A DNA stretch of 64,000 nucleotides from Synanceia verrucosa. Its lineage: Eukaryota > Chordata > Actinopteri > Perciformes > Synanceiidae. The translations under genes and the position numbers were made by a program. A model generated the notes under the pieces. The model searched no databases, was not told where the DNA came from, and saw nothing but the letters and a program-made list of their open reading frames with translations. Position 1 is the first letter of the stretch; the number at the start of each line of letters is the position of its first letter. The stretch covers positions 2,679,001 through 2,743,000 of the forward strand of contig CM056553.1 of assembly GCA_029721515.1 (NCBI GenBank). Direction: 5' to 3'. This document shows positions 23,536 through 35,325 of the stretch, piece by piece.

Positions 23536-24830
23536 GGTCTTTTTACGCCCCAGGTGGAAAGAAATTATAAAAGAAGCACTTATTGAAAGCGATGCTCCGT
23601 CTGCTCAGGACCTGTCCAAGTCATTTTTTCCATTAAACGTCACCGTGGTGATAACAGAGAAAAGATGGAGCAGCTGTCCCACCTTTCCCTCACTGTCTTT
23701 TTCCACTCTTTCACGATTGCCTTGTTAAGTTTTATGTTAAAGCATTATTGATGGAAGATGTGCCTTGATTTATGAGACACAGTGACGTCGTTCTCCATCA
23801 CAGGAAACGAGCTTCCACAACTTTTCCCAGAAAAAAAATGTGGTGGAGTTCAGAATCATGCCGTCGCCCCTCGTAAAACGTGTTTTTAATTTTTTCACGT
23901 GACGTTTGGAGTCACTTCTCTTCAGGACTCGGTGGCTTCACTCGTCCAAGAGTGCGATTTTGAAATAAGTAAATATAATAAATGTCTTTACAGCTGGTTG
24001 TTGTTCAAAGGTTCTAAAGTCACGAAGCAGAAGCTGCTTCTCATCAAACCTCTCTGCTCTCTCTCTTCACTTTTCTTGATCTTTGTCTTGTTTCTAGTTT
24101 TCATATCATCCATGTAATTATTCCCACATCAGCACCTCTGTCCTCCTCTAAAGTGAAGAGGAGCTGATGACGCTGCTCCCTCAACCATTTTGGTGTAATG
24201 TCTGTCTAATCTATTCAAGAGCCGCTTTATTATTATTATTATAATGGAAAAATTACTCAACCTTAATGATGCACAAAGCAATACACAGCGTAATGCCCTT
24301 ATCTTCTTCAGTAAAGACCTGTTTTCAAAGGATCAACATTACCAGGAGGCATGAAAAGTGATTTCTTTGGCACAGATTGGCCCACATTCACCCTCGCCGT
24401 TTTTATAGACGTTGATGCCCAGAAACGTTCAGAGCGAAATAAAAAGAGGAAATCCAGATGGAGGCCAGCGTCTCTGTAGATCATTAGACCTTCACTCTCA
24501 GTGTAAAGCCTGCTCCTCTGGTGTCAAAGAAAAGACATTTTAACATAACGTGTCTTTCCTATGACTGGATTCAACATCATTTTCAGCTTCAGAAGAAGAA
24601 GTTTAATGGTAGATTGATACGTACTAGACTTTTGGGATGTTGTTGTCAAAAGCAGAAGGCTTTAAGTAAAGAACAGTATTGAGTTTTTGCACTTTTTCTT
24701 GTTCGACATTGTATGTCAAAGTACTGTTTTTAAGGGTGCTGGACAAGATGGCATATCAACTGAGCACAATGCATTCCTGTACAATGGAAATGTGTTGTGA
24801 CATGAACCTTTAATTCAGATTATTCAACAT
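23536..24830. other. Intergenic sequence, nothing recognised
   Basis: Short open frames only. Parts of 24160-24600 look less AT-rich and could be conserved noncoding sequence, which cannot be judged without alignment. Confidence 0.3.
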
Positions 24831-25549
24831 TAGGGGTGGGAAAAAATATTGATATGGCAATATGTCGCGATACTTTTTCTTCTGATATAATATTGATTTT
24901 TAATTTCTTAATTCCTTGAGTGCTAATGACGTATTTCGACATCATTTAAAATCTGATGCTTGAGTGCCATCAACATAATAGAGTCAGTGTGTTTTGTTTT
25001 TGTGGTCTCCTGCAGCCTGAGAGTGATTATGGGGCTTCTGGGAGATGTAGTCAGAGCATAAAGAGACGCCACAGAGATCAAAACAGGAAGTGGTGATGAT
25101 TGAGATAAGAGCAAAACAAACAGAATCTGGACAAAAAGTGGTGATTTTGGTGAAAGTGTCCTCTACTCTACCTCTGATAAAACAAGAATGGAACAAGGTA
25201 AAAACAAACATTTTTTTCATGATGAAATAGAGAGTCTCTTCTTTCATTTGAACTATTCAGTGTTTTCAGAGACATAGTACAAAATATTCTGTGGGTCTAG
25301 AAATATGACTCAAAATAATCCACATTAATGTGGTAACATTGACAGCCCTAATATATAAATATATGTACTGTACATTTATAAATATGTGTATACATATATA
25401 TGTACAGACTGTATACACAACTTGCATTTTTAGCTGTTTCTCAGTGATCTGTGTAGAGCATCACAATATATTGCAATATTACAATATTGCAGTAATGTAT
25501 TGTGACTCCAATATCGCGATACGTATTGTATTGTGAAGTCCTTGCCAAT
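24831..25549 (+). mobile_element. hAT-like dispersed repeat, copy D1 (interrupted by a MITE)
   Basis: It starts TAGGGGTGGGAAAAAATATT, then GATATGGCAATATGTCGCGA, and ends near GTATTGTGAAGTCCTTGCC. The same start and end wording recurs at 52306-52586 and 56440-56655, and a fragment at 23358. The middle is occupied by a piggyBac-like MITE inserted at TTAA. The ACATTAATGTGGTAAC sequence resumes after it, as in the copy at 56440. Confidence 0.55.
24912..25316 (-). mobile_element. piggyBac-like MITE, copy B (inserted in D1)
   Basis: Reverse-oriented relative of the element at 3033-3477, sharing long stretches such as AGCATAAAGAGACGCCACAG and CTGATAAAACAAGAATGGAA. It abuts TTAA at 24908-24911 with the end TTCCTTGAGTGC. 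The other end stops at GACTCAAAAT, missing the last ~65 bases of copy A, so it is truncated. Confidence 0.6.
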
Positions 25550-27392
25550 CATACACAGCAGGGTGCAGCGCTTTAAGAAGTGCCCAGCCCAGAATGTCAG
25601 TTGTTTTTCTCAAAGTTATGTTTTATTCGCAAAGTTGTGTTGGCAGCTAACGAGCTGAAAGTAAGGGCTTTTTTGTTCGACTCTTCATTATTACGTTTAA
25701 GTGCCTGTGCCAAAAAAAAAACACGCTCATCAAACTGGAAGAAAGATGCATTCATGCCACTCTGTCAACCCTCAGACGAGCAACATAATCCTTTTTGTTG
25801 TCTTATTTTTTCTTTATTTCTCGCCTTTCTCTTCATGAGGAAGTTTCCTCTTAGCGGCTCATAGATTGCTTCAGATCAAGTCTTTGTTTGTCAGATGTGA
25901 GTTAAAAGCTTTTCAGCATGCTAAAATAGCAGTTGAAGTAATCTACCAAAGTAGGCAGCAGGGCGCAGCTTCTGTTCATAACAGTGAAATATCTCAGTGG
26001 ATTTCAATCAGGAAACTTTAAGTGAATTCAAATTAAGATGAAAGTAAAGAGGAAACGGCCACACTGAGGAGCAGCTGTAATTAAAGCAAATGTCATTCAG
26101 ATTTTATTAGCATCTGTAATCATGTTAGGTTGACCCAACAAAATCCATCACAAGAGGAGCTGCATAACAAAACGCTTTGTCTCCTGTGAATGGGAACAAT
26201 TAGGAACTAAAACAGGCTGGTTTTGGGAGACGGATGGATGACTCCTGTGTTTCACTTTATTCATCTCTTTTTTGGAGGACATGAAGTGGACGTTTCTGAG
26301 CAGCTTTTGTTCATTAAACAGGCATCAGTGCTCGATGAGTAACGTGGACATTATTGTTCTTTAGACGCTTCACTTGACTTGTTTTATGGTATTCAAGGTA
26401 ATACTGAGAGTAGGTAAAAATAACTGGATCAACCTGGAGTAAGTGTTGTTCTTAAAGCCAGCATGTAAACTCATGCAGTCACTACCTGCTTTGCTTAATA
26501 TTATAGCAAATATAATAGATGGTACAGATATTTAGAAAGACTGTTCACAGCCTCCAGATTAAAAAGAAGAAGCTAATCAGCTAGCTAAACATTTTAACAC
26601 TTAGTGTCCAAATAAGAAATGAGATTACCTTGTTTTTTTGTGCTTTAAATAAAAATAAAAACAAAGGGAACAGATTCCATCATAGCCTCCTATTCCCATT
26701 CTTTTATTGTGATGGTGGAAACTTTCTCTTGGGAAGTATAATTTTTGGTTTTATAAAACCAAATGAGCCCCATCTCCATGGTTACCTGCAGGAGTTAATG
26801 GTGCCGTCATTGAACCGACCCATCATGCTCTCTGGCTGCAGATCGTCCCAGAGGTGTCGGCAGAGGGCAGATCCAGCTCAGTGCCCAGCTGACTGTCACT
26901 CTTTGGCTGATTGGTGCTCAGAGCCTCTGGTGGTCGACTGAGTCCATGTGATCCCAGCTAATCCACTGATCTGAGCGCTGTGCTCGAAGCTCAGAGGGCT
27001 CGTCATGCATACGAGTGGGTGTTTGTGTCACATGTGAGTGGATGTGAGTGTGGGTTGGTGGGTGTATTGCTGCCCTCAGAGCGTCGCCTCCAGCTCCATC
27101 ATCATGGCTCAGAATTAATGCACTGCATAATGGACGCAAGCTCTGTAGAGATCAGTGTTTGACAGTCTGGCAGCCGCCATTTTGGTTTTTTTTGGAGCCA
27201 GAAGTGACCATACTTGGACGAGAGGGTGGATATGTGTTTGGTGGTCTTGAAGTTTTGTAGAGATCCATACCAAGTCTTATTTCTGCTGTAAAGTTTTACT
27301 GTGGGGCTTTTAAGGGTCTGTGGGGACTGGCTCACTTTAGAAAATACTGTGTTGGCCTTATTTCTCTGATCCAGAAGTTGCCGTGAAGTTCA
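25550..27392. other. Intergenic sequence, no gene recognised
   Basis: A 101-base open segment at 26792-26892, following a TGCAG acceptor-like site, is discussed in findings. Nothing else could be supported. Confidence 0.35.
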
Positions 27393-27603
27393 GATCCAAA
27401 AACATGCATGGGGATTAGGTTAATTGGTTAATTTAAATTGACCATAGGTGTGAATGTGAGTGGTTGTCTGTCTCTATGTGTCCTGTGATGAACTGGAGAC
27501 TTGTCCAGGGTGTACCCTGTCTTTCACCCTAAGACAGCTGGGATAGACTCCAGCCCCCCTGACCCTATGAGAGGGTAAGAGGTAGATAACGGATGGATGG
27601 ATA
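27393..27603 (+). mobile_element. 5'-truncated tRNA-derived SINE
   Basis: Nearly identical to the 3' two thirds of the full SINE at 46204-46542. It starts ATCCAAAAACATGCATGGGG, passes through GGGTGTACCCTGTCTTTCAC and AGACTCCAGCCCCCCTGACC, and ends in GGATGGATGGAT. It lacks the tRNA-like head with the A and B boxes, consistent with 5' truncation during target-primed insertion. Confidence 0.8.
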
Positions 27604-28671
27604 ATTGAGGTTAATTCCACGAGTAAATTGATGACAAGCTCAAATTAAATGTGTCTGTTGTCTGGTTAAAATGCGACGTTGGAACACAGTTTCAGGACTC
27701 TCTCTGTTAAAGAGAGTTTTATTTATTCTTTCTTTGTTTTTTATTTACTCTGTTGTAAGTGATTTTATACTTTAGAGCCTGACCCAGGAAGGATGACACA
27801 TTATTATAGTGAGGTTTGTGACGGGCGGCTTCTCCTTCCAGTGTTTGACACTGTTTGTGTGAATTGTGCTGATGCTTTGAAACCAAACCAGCAGTCTGGT
27901 GCTCTGGGCCACTCACTCCTGACACTAACACTTATTTACATACAGGCCTAGCTGTTGTTATGTGAGAACCTCCAAGCTCCAGTTTCAGTTATTTTGCACT
28001 TGTGGCATTATTTCTGTATTATAGAACTACCTACACCATTAATAAATACTCTGCTGTTAGTGACGTGAGGTGAATTATATGCAGAATAGTGGCGTTAACT
28101 CCATTTTTTATTCATTGGGACTGCATGTTGGTAAACACAGGTCCTTCCTTAGTGGAAATATAGATAATCTTGATATATCTGAGAAAAAATGAGCTTTGAG
28201 GAAGACAGAAAGTCGATAAAAATGCGCTTGACAGCAAACACAAAATGACTGTTGGCTTTCTCTCAGTGAAATCTAGAAACATCCCCTCACAGAGCACTGG
28301 CATTTTGACAAGTTGAAATAATATCTGACTGGATGACAAGTGCTTTTCTTCCCTGAGTCCTGTTTGTCTGTGGAAAGGCACACAAAGAGTCGAGGCGTTG
28401 ATGGGAGGAAGCGAAAACAAGATGAAGAGCAGAGAGGAGGGGGATCACAAGCCGCCGAGCTGTGAGATGCTGTTTGAAATCATTTCATTGACCAGACTCC
28501 TGCCTCCATTGGACGAAAATGTGCTGTTGGAAACACTTGACCTTATTCAGTCATATTAACCTGGGTCGTGACCTCAGAAAATAAGATTTGGAGAAGAAAG
28601 AGAGAAATCTCCCTGATGTATAATGAGCTCAAAACAGCATCAGTGCCGAGAAGAACGAGTATTGGTCGATG
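27604..28671. other. Intergenic sequence, nothing recognised
   Basis: The 102-codon minus-strand frame at 28112-28420 has no recognisable domain. No splice-supported exon was found. Confidence 0.35.
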
Positions 28672-29102
28672 CAGATATTGAGACGATATCAGCACGAAGC
28701 ATACGTAGGGGTTTGTTGGTCTTGCTAAAATCCTCGTGCTGTTTTTAGCGATGCTGCTTCAGATGCGTGAGCGGTCCGTCGTATTAAACGTCCTGGTTTT
28801 GGTTCATCACGGGAAACTTGTGCATGACGAGTTTTGCACTCAACTGCGCAGTCTGTTTCGGAATTTCACGATAAATGCTGCCACAGGGTCGACATCTCTC
28901 CTCCTCCTTTGTTAGCACCTTAGCACAGCTGTTGTTGTGATCACTGGGCTCTGCTGCTGGAGAGAAGAGCTGGACTGGAGTCTGGAATGGACTGATGGGA
29001 TCAGACTGATGATATCAGAGATTTTTGAATCCGATACTCATTTTTTTTGCTGGTATTGGACCAATATTCAATATCAAAATCAGATTGGGACACCTCTACT
29101 AA
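28672..29102 (+). mobile_element. Eroded hAT-like MITE
   Basis: The right end, GGTATTGGACCAATATTCAA through GATTGGGACACCTCTA, gives the inward terminus TAGAGGTGTCCCAATC. The left part contains AGTATTGGTCGATGCAGATA in inverted relation. The left terminus itself is lost and no target duplication is visible. Confidence 0.35.
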
Positions 29103-29214
29103 AACCAGTTGAAACACTCTCTGCGTTTGTAGCGTTATAATAATGAACAACTACACCTTTTTTTTGATGGTTTTAAAATTTGATATTTTTGCCTTTTTGG
29201 ACAGACTATCCTGT

Positions 29215-29800
29215 GTCTTTTATTACTATTTTTTCTGAGAAATTACACTGCCACTTCATTAAATATGTGATATGCCTTTTGATTACTTTTTTTCATATTT
29301 TGATATACTATACTTTTTCAATAAATTACACTGCCATTTCATTCAATATGCTATAATAAAGCCTTTTGGTTACTTTCAATAACATTTAATTTTTTCAACA
29401 TACTATATTCTGTTTTTCATCACTTTTTCCAACAAGCTAAAATATATCTATTTCAGAACTTTTTTAAAAAAAAATTACACACCACTTTACACTTCATTCA
29501 ATATGCTACAATAAGGACTAATGATGTTTTTTCGCATTTTAAAATTTTACATTTTTTGAAAATTTTTTTGACATACTATACTGTTTTTCATCTCTTTTTC
29601 CAACATGCTAAAATGTCTTTTTACTACTTTTTTTCTGAGAAATTACACTGCCACTTCATTCAATATGTTATAATAAGTACTTCTGATGTTTTTTCACATT
29701 TTAAAATTTCCCTTTTTTTTTGACATACTATACTGTTTTTCATCTCTTTTTCCAACATGCTAAAATGTCTTTTTACTACTTTTTTTCTGAAAAAAATACA
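29215..29800. repeat. Degenerate tandem repeat, unit about 150-190 bp
   Basis: Four units share AATTACACTGCCACTTCATT, CAATATG(C/T)TATAATAA, ACATACTATACTGTTTTTCA and TTTTTCCAACATGCTAAAAT. The last two units are almost identical, suggesting recent homogenisation at the right side. Confidence 0.75.
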
Positions 29801-31185
29801 CTGTTGTTATCAAATCTTTAGCTAAACTTTGCATCGTATTAAAACGATTCGCCTCCAGAGCCAGAAACGATTAAAAAAAAACAAAAAACCTCAGCATGGG
29901 ATTTAGTGATAGTCATAAAAAATGCAGGCTGGGTGTTAATATCCTCCCGTCTTTCTGTGCTGCAGTTTTGTGTCGTGCACTGATCAACATGGGAGCTGTT
30001 TCCATGTAAATGCAATTTGGGAGAAGCAGCAAGCTGTGAAAGACACAATGATCACCTGTGCTTTGCTCACCTGTCTGCAGACACCTGCTCTGCTGTTTTT
30101 AACTGCATGCACACAGAGGACAGTCAGAGTCCACTGCCCCTGACTAAAACATTATTTCTTTTAACTATTTCATCCCAACAGCCACAAATCATTGATAGCT
30201 GTAGATTTCTGGTCTGAACGCTATGCTCGCTCTGTTTTCAGTTTCAACCCTTTCACTGGAGCTGAGCTGACTGTCATGGCCTCCGTCCTCTGCAGCCTTT
30301 TATCCCTGGTAAGTCCAGTTTATTGTTTAGCTATAACATATTTCAAAGTCTCTCTCTGAAGTGAAGCTCCCAAAAGGCTGAACACATTAGATATAGATAA
30401 AAAAGATCCACAGTAATAACAATTCTGCTCTGGATTTGATTTTCCTTGTGAGTAAAACCTCATATAAACACTCCTTTTCATTAACATCCATAATATTGAT
30501 GTAAAGCATCATTTAGCAGCCATTTATCTCCTTAATGTCTCCTTAATAGTCTCTCAATCCTCCCTGGTTTCCCAGTCAATGCTTCCCCCTGCTGGTGAAA
30601 CACCGTCACTGCAGAAAATACCAGCATCAACCCAAACACCACCACCATGGAGGAACTATACATACCTTCAAAATATGTTTCCATACTACTAAACCCCCTC
30701 TTACATTCAGAGGAAATCATATTTTCTCCTGCCTTCTTGATTAGGTTTAACCAAACCATAAAACATAAAGACATTGGCTTAACATTAGTAGTTTATTAGT
30801 AAATTATGACTAGTTTATGTCATAATTTATGCGTCAGCATTGACATTTTTTTGCAGGGGACCTTGAAACGTAACCAACAGAGCAGTTTGCTTTCATGAAT
30901 GTAATGTTTGGGAGGCTTTGTAACAGCTCCAGTGGTAAAATGTGAAGAGCAGGAAGAGCCTAAAACTTCTCATTCCTAAACTCATATCTCACAAAGAGCC
31001 AGACTGGTTATTGACTAAAGCTCCAGAGTCCAAAACTATTAGTAGTTTGAAATATAAAGTTCAAACCAATGCTGTGATATAATAAAGACTCCTTAATGTG
31101 ATGTTAGCTAGGCTTCTGTTAAAACTTAAAACAGAGACAGAACGACAGAATATATCAATATATATGATTTTCACTACATTTCTGA
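29801..31185. other. Intergenic sequence, no gene recognised
   Basis: A possible 68-base exon at 30242-30309 is discussed in findings. Otherwise nothing recognised. Confidence 0.35.
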
Positions 31186-31400
31186 GGATATATCGTTTTA
31201 TTGTCATTCAAAATACAAACCACAGACTCACACTTTAATGAAATTTGGTTGCAAACGGCTCTGGTAACAACGCTGAAGGCACAAGTACCCAAAATTTAAA
31301 TAAGCGTCTCAAACAAAACAGTAAAAAGTATAAAAACCAACAACAAACAGGAAGAGGTGACATTAAAACAAACAGTAAACAGTAATGAAGTGATAGAATC
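31186..31400. repeat. LINE-tail-like repeat (TTTATTGTCATT type)
   Basis: TTTTATTGTCATTCAAAATA followed by CACACTTTAATGAAATTTGG resembles the TTTATTGTCATT...GAAATTT 3' ends of fish LINEs. Boundaries are approximate. Confidence 0.35.
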
Positions 31401-31757
31401 AGCACACCGAACTAATAAAGGGCAGTACATTTAAAAAAGGATGTGACTTTTTTTCAAGGTTAAGATGAAGAACAGAGGAATTCCCCCTCAGGCAGCTGGA
31501 AAAGAGTCAATATTTGTTTCTGCATTGCAGATTATCAGATAAATTAAAGACAGAGATGAGTCTGTTCTAAAGGATTGTACTAATCAGCAGCAATGGGAAC
31601 ATCAACTTCTAGTGTTCTTTTATTCACATCAATAAAGTCATATTCCTTCATTTAATATGTTAAATACTTAAGAATATCAAGAAATTGGTCCTTTCCTTGA
31701 GCCAAAGAATAAAAAATTTCACACACACACACACGCATATGTATATATAGGTATATA

Positions 31758-33010
31758 CACTATATTGCCAAAAGTATTCATCCATCCAAATAGTCAGAAT
31801 CAGGTGTTCCAATCACTTCCATGGCCACAGGTGTATAAAATCAAGCACCTAGGCATGCAGACTGTTTTTACAAACATTTGTGAAAGAATAGGTCGCTCTC
31901 AGGAGCTCAGTGAATTCCAGCGTGGAACTGTGATAGGATGCCACCTGTGCAACAAATCCAGTCGTGAAATTTCCTCACTCCTAAATATTCCACAGTCAAC
32001 TGTCAGCTGTATTATAAGAACGTGGAAGTGTTTGGGAACGACAGCAACTCAGCCATGAAGTGATAGACCACGTAAACTGATGGAGCAGGTTCAGTGGATG
32101 CTGAGGCACATAGTGTGAAGAGGTCACCAACTTTCTGCAGAGTCGATCACTACAGACCTCCAAACTTCATGTGGCCTTCAGATTAGCTCAAGAACAGTGC
32201 ACAGAGAGCTTCATGGAATGGGTTTCCATGGCCGAGCAGCTGCATCCAAGCCATACATCACCAAGTGCAATGCAAAGCGTCGGATGCAGTGGTGTAAAGG
32301 ACGCCGCCACTGGACTCTAGAGCAGTGGAGACGTGTTCTCTGGAGTGACGAATCACACTTCTCCATCTGTCAATCTGATGGACGAGTCTGGGTTTGGTGG
32401 TTGCCAGGAGAACGATACTTGTTGGACTGCATTGTGCCAAGTGTAAAGTTTGGTGGAGGGGGGATTATGGTGTGGGGTTGTTTTCAGGAGCTGGGCTTGG
32501 CCCCTTAGTTCCAGTGAAAGGAACTCTGAATGCTTCAGCATACCAAGACATTTTGGACAATTCCATGCTCCCAACTTTGTGGGAACAGTTTGGAGATGGC
32601 TCCTTCCTCTTCCAACATGACTGTGCACCAGTGCACAAAGCAAGGTCCATAAAAACATGGATGACAGAGTCTGGTGTGGATGAACTTGACTGGCCTGCAC
32701 AGAGTCCTGACCTCAACCTGATAGAACACCTTTGGGATGAATTAGAGCAGAGACTGAGAGCCAGACCTTCTCATCCAACATCAGTGTGTGTGACCTCACA
32801 AATACACTTCTGGAAGAATGGTCAAAAATTCCCATAAAAACACTCCTAAACCTTGTGGACAGCCTTCCCAGAAGAGTTGAAGCTGTTCTAGCTGCAAAGG
32901 GTGGACTGACGTCAAATTGAACCCAAAGGATTAGGAATGGGATGTCACTTAAGTTCACATGCGAGTCAAGGCAGGTGAGCGAATACTTTGAATACTTTTG
33001 GCAACATATG
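31758..33010 (+). mobile_element. Tc1-like transposon, degenerate
   Basis: The left end is TA followed by CACTATATTGCCAAAAGTAT. The right end reads inward TTGCCAAAAGTATTCAAAGT and is followed by TATA. Tc1/mariner elements insert at TA. The interior carries a transposase-derived sequence of expected length (about 1 kb) with one stop and two frameshifts. The right end holds a small duplication (GAATACTTTGAATACTTTTG), so it no longer exactly mirrors the left. The element sits between an (AC)n/TATA tract and a 300-bp (TA)n microsatellite. Confidence 0.9.
31880..32870 (+). pseudogene. Tc1-like transposase pseudogene
   Basis: The N-terminal helix-turn-helix region (SQELSEFQRGTVIGCHLC, then SREISSLLNIPQSTVS) is followed by an in-frame TGA at 32056-32058. 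The catalytic region shows the first Asp in WSDESHFSI, the second in FQHDCAPVHKA, and Glu in NLIEHLWDELE. There are 34 residues between the last two, giving the DD34E signature of Tc1. A one-base loss near 32480-32490 shifts frame before SGAGLGPL, and a two-base gain in the GTGTGTGTGACC run near 32785 shifts it again. The element is inactive. Confidence 0.88.
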
Positions 33011-33305
<295 letters not shown>

Positions 33306-34029
33306 TATATGTACACAATATAATATATTCAAAGTTGAAATCCTCCAATCATTTTGTTTCAGAGTAAAATCAGATAAAAGCTACAGTAACGACTCAAAGT
33401 GAGCAGTTTTTGTGCAAAGTTAAATTTTGGTTAGAAAGAAAAAACAAAAAATAGTGTCCACTGCCACAGTTTAATAATTATAATTATTAAACAATTATAA
33501 TTGTTTTGATTCCATATAGTAGTTATGAAATAAAATTATCACTGAACTATGTGACCTGTTTTTATGTGCAGTTTGTTTAAATCCTGGTTTAAGTAAAGAC
33601 TGACTTTATGCGGACATGCGTCTGAACAGAAAGCAAACTGTCTCTTCTGTTGTTGTTTGTTTTTTGACTTTGTTTCAGACGCTCACATTTGCATATTATT
33701 GTGTTTAAAACCAGTTCTCTGAACGGCTTTAATGAAGGCTGTGTTCCTTGCTCAGTTCCTTTAACATTAACACATTTCCATCAGAAGACCTTGAGCAGAC
33801 ACTTTCCCCACAGATCCAGAACACCTTGTAATGCCCACGAGGCCTCCGGCGCTGTTCCTCTCAAACATCACACCCCCTCCAGCAGAGACGAATGCCCTGT
33901 AAGACCAGAACATCCTGTCCCTGCTGCACTCATGTTTGGGACGATTGTTTAGAGGAGCCCTGTGGCGTTTCCTCACAAACAACCAAAAGTTGTTATGTGC
34001 ATGTTCAGTGTTTGTTAACAAACAACTTT
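33306..34029. other. Intergenic sequence, nothing recognised
   Basis: No exon or element end could be supported. Confidence 0.35.
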
Positions 34030-34690
34030 GTGTATCCTTCAGGTCCAACAATGGGAGTTTTGTGCTTGAACATGGACATGATGGAGACCTACAGGTACCT
34101 GGTGTTCACCTTAACAATAAACTGGACTGGTCCTGAAGAAGAATTTCCACTGAGGCATGATTCAAATCCTGGATTTTCCAGTCAAGGAAAACATATTGAA
34201 AATGAGGAAAAAAAAGGTCAAATGTCCTGAAAACAATGAAGTTATCCTGGAAAATGATTAATCCTCCCCATGTCTTGTGAGCAAATGCAAACGATTTAAA
34301 AAAATACCATTTTCCAGGATAACTGCTTCCAGGACATTTGACTTTTTTCTCTTTTTCCACGACTGGAAAAATCAATTATTTTCCAGGTTTTCCAGGATGT
34401 GTGAGAACCCTGGAAAGATCTATATAGACTGTACGCATGGAAACTCCAGGGTGGTGTCTAAAGATTTATCCACTCTATTAGCGTGATGTGGACCAAACAA
34501 CCATATGACAAAAAACTTTGGTGTTTCTTTCTAAACCGGTCTCCATGTGGACATGGACTGAGGACCTTCAGAGTTTGCAGGACTCTGCTCTCAGGACTTT
34601 GACGTCTGCAGTGGAGACATGGACATAAGAGACTGAACAGGCTGGTCAGGAGGACCAGCTCTGTCCTGGAAATTACTGTGTTTAATTAAC
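34030..34690 (+). mobile_element. LINE (L2/Rex1-like) ORF remnant
   Basis: The frame around 34105-34136 reads VPGVHLNNKLDWS. The family's post-reverse-transcriptase region typically has YLGVHLNNKLDW. At 34625-34670 is RLNRLVRRTSSVL, matching the (N)RLVR(K/R)ASSVLG motif further downstream in the same ORF. A fold-back element (34172-34373) lies between them, and the frame is broken. Assignment is by motif memory. Confidence 0.5.
34172..34373. mobile_element. Fold-back (long inverted repeat) element
   Basis: Left arm 34172-34256 runs GATTTTCCAGTC ... GGTCAAATGTCCTG ... AGTTATCCTGGAAAATG. Right arm 34308-34373 is its reverse complement with small gaps. A 51-base loop separates them. Transcribed RNA would form a hairpin of about 65 base pairs. 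It interrupts the LINE remnant, so it is the younger insertion. No target duplication was defined. Confidence 0.7.
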
Positions 34691-34870
34691 ATTTAATTTG
34701 GCATTAAAATATATGTTCTTCTTTTTTATTTAGTACATATAATACTGTAAATATTTATTACTGTTATTATTATTATTTATTCTGTCATTTCATTGCTGTT
34801 GTTTCTTGTTTCTTTCTCACTATAAGGTGTTTTATGCTGCTGTGGTGGAGAAATAATAAACTTCTATTCA
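34690..34870 (+). mobile_element. LINE 3' end fragment
   Basis: AT-rich tail with TTATTACTGTTATTATTATT and TTATGCTGCTGTGGTGGAGA followed by AATAATAAAC. It is similar to the LINE tail at 2340-2505 and probably belongs to the ORF remnant immediately upstream. Confidence 0.4.
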
Positions 34871-35319
34871 GAATCAGGATTATTTGTAAAACTGATGAAT
34901 TTTTCTCCTCAGATGTTTTCAGAAATACACTTTTAGCTGTAAAATGAGAACATTTGTGATCATATTTTGGCCATAGTTCCATACGCTACGCTAGTTTTGC
35001 AGCACCACAGTGTCCTAAAGAGTTGGAGGCTGGTGAGGCGTTTAGGGCCCGTCAGTGAACAAACAGGGTGTGGGAAGTGGTGCCAGGCGGACCTAGTGTT
35101 AAAAAAAGTATAAAACATCCTGAAGCATGGGGCAGAAAGCTGGTATTTAATCTGTGCTCATGTTCAAAGTGCAGAGCTCTGCAGCGCTGCTGGATGTCCA
35201 AAACTCAACAGGACACCTTTAGCTAAAAACACACCACAGCAGCATGAAGCCAGCTCTGAGTGTTACCACGTTACAAAAGAAAAAGAGTGAGAGGACAGTG
35301 TTTAGTTAAATAATAGTAA
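34871..35319. other. Intergenic sequence between LINE tail and slc26a2 3' end
   Basis: No feature recognised. Confidence 0.35.
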
Positions 35320-35325
35320 TTTATT
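35320..35325 (-). terminator. slc26a2: Candidate polyadenylation signal of slc26a2
   Basis: Plus-strand TTTATT reads AATAAA on the minus strand, in GTTGAATAAATTACTATT, about 1.1 kb past the stop codon. An alternative is at 35764-35769. Confidence 0.3.

Noticed and set aside
33689..34230. Overlapping 60-112 codon frames on both strands
   Set aside because: No consistent protein similarity except the short LINE-like motif, which is annotated separately.
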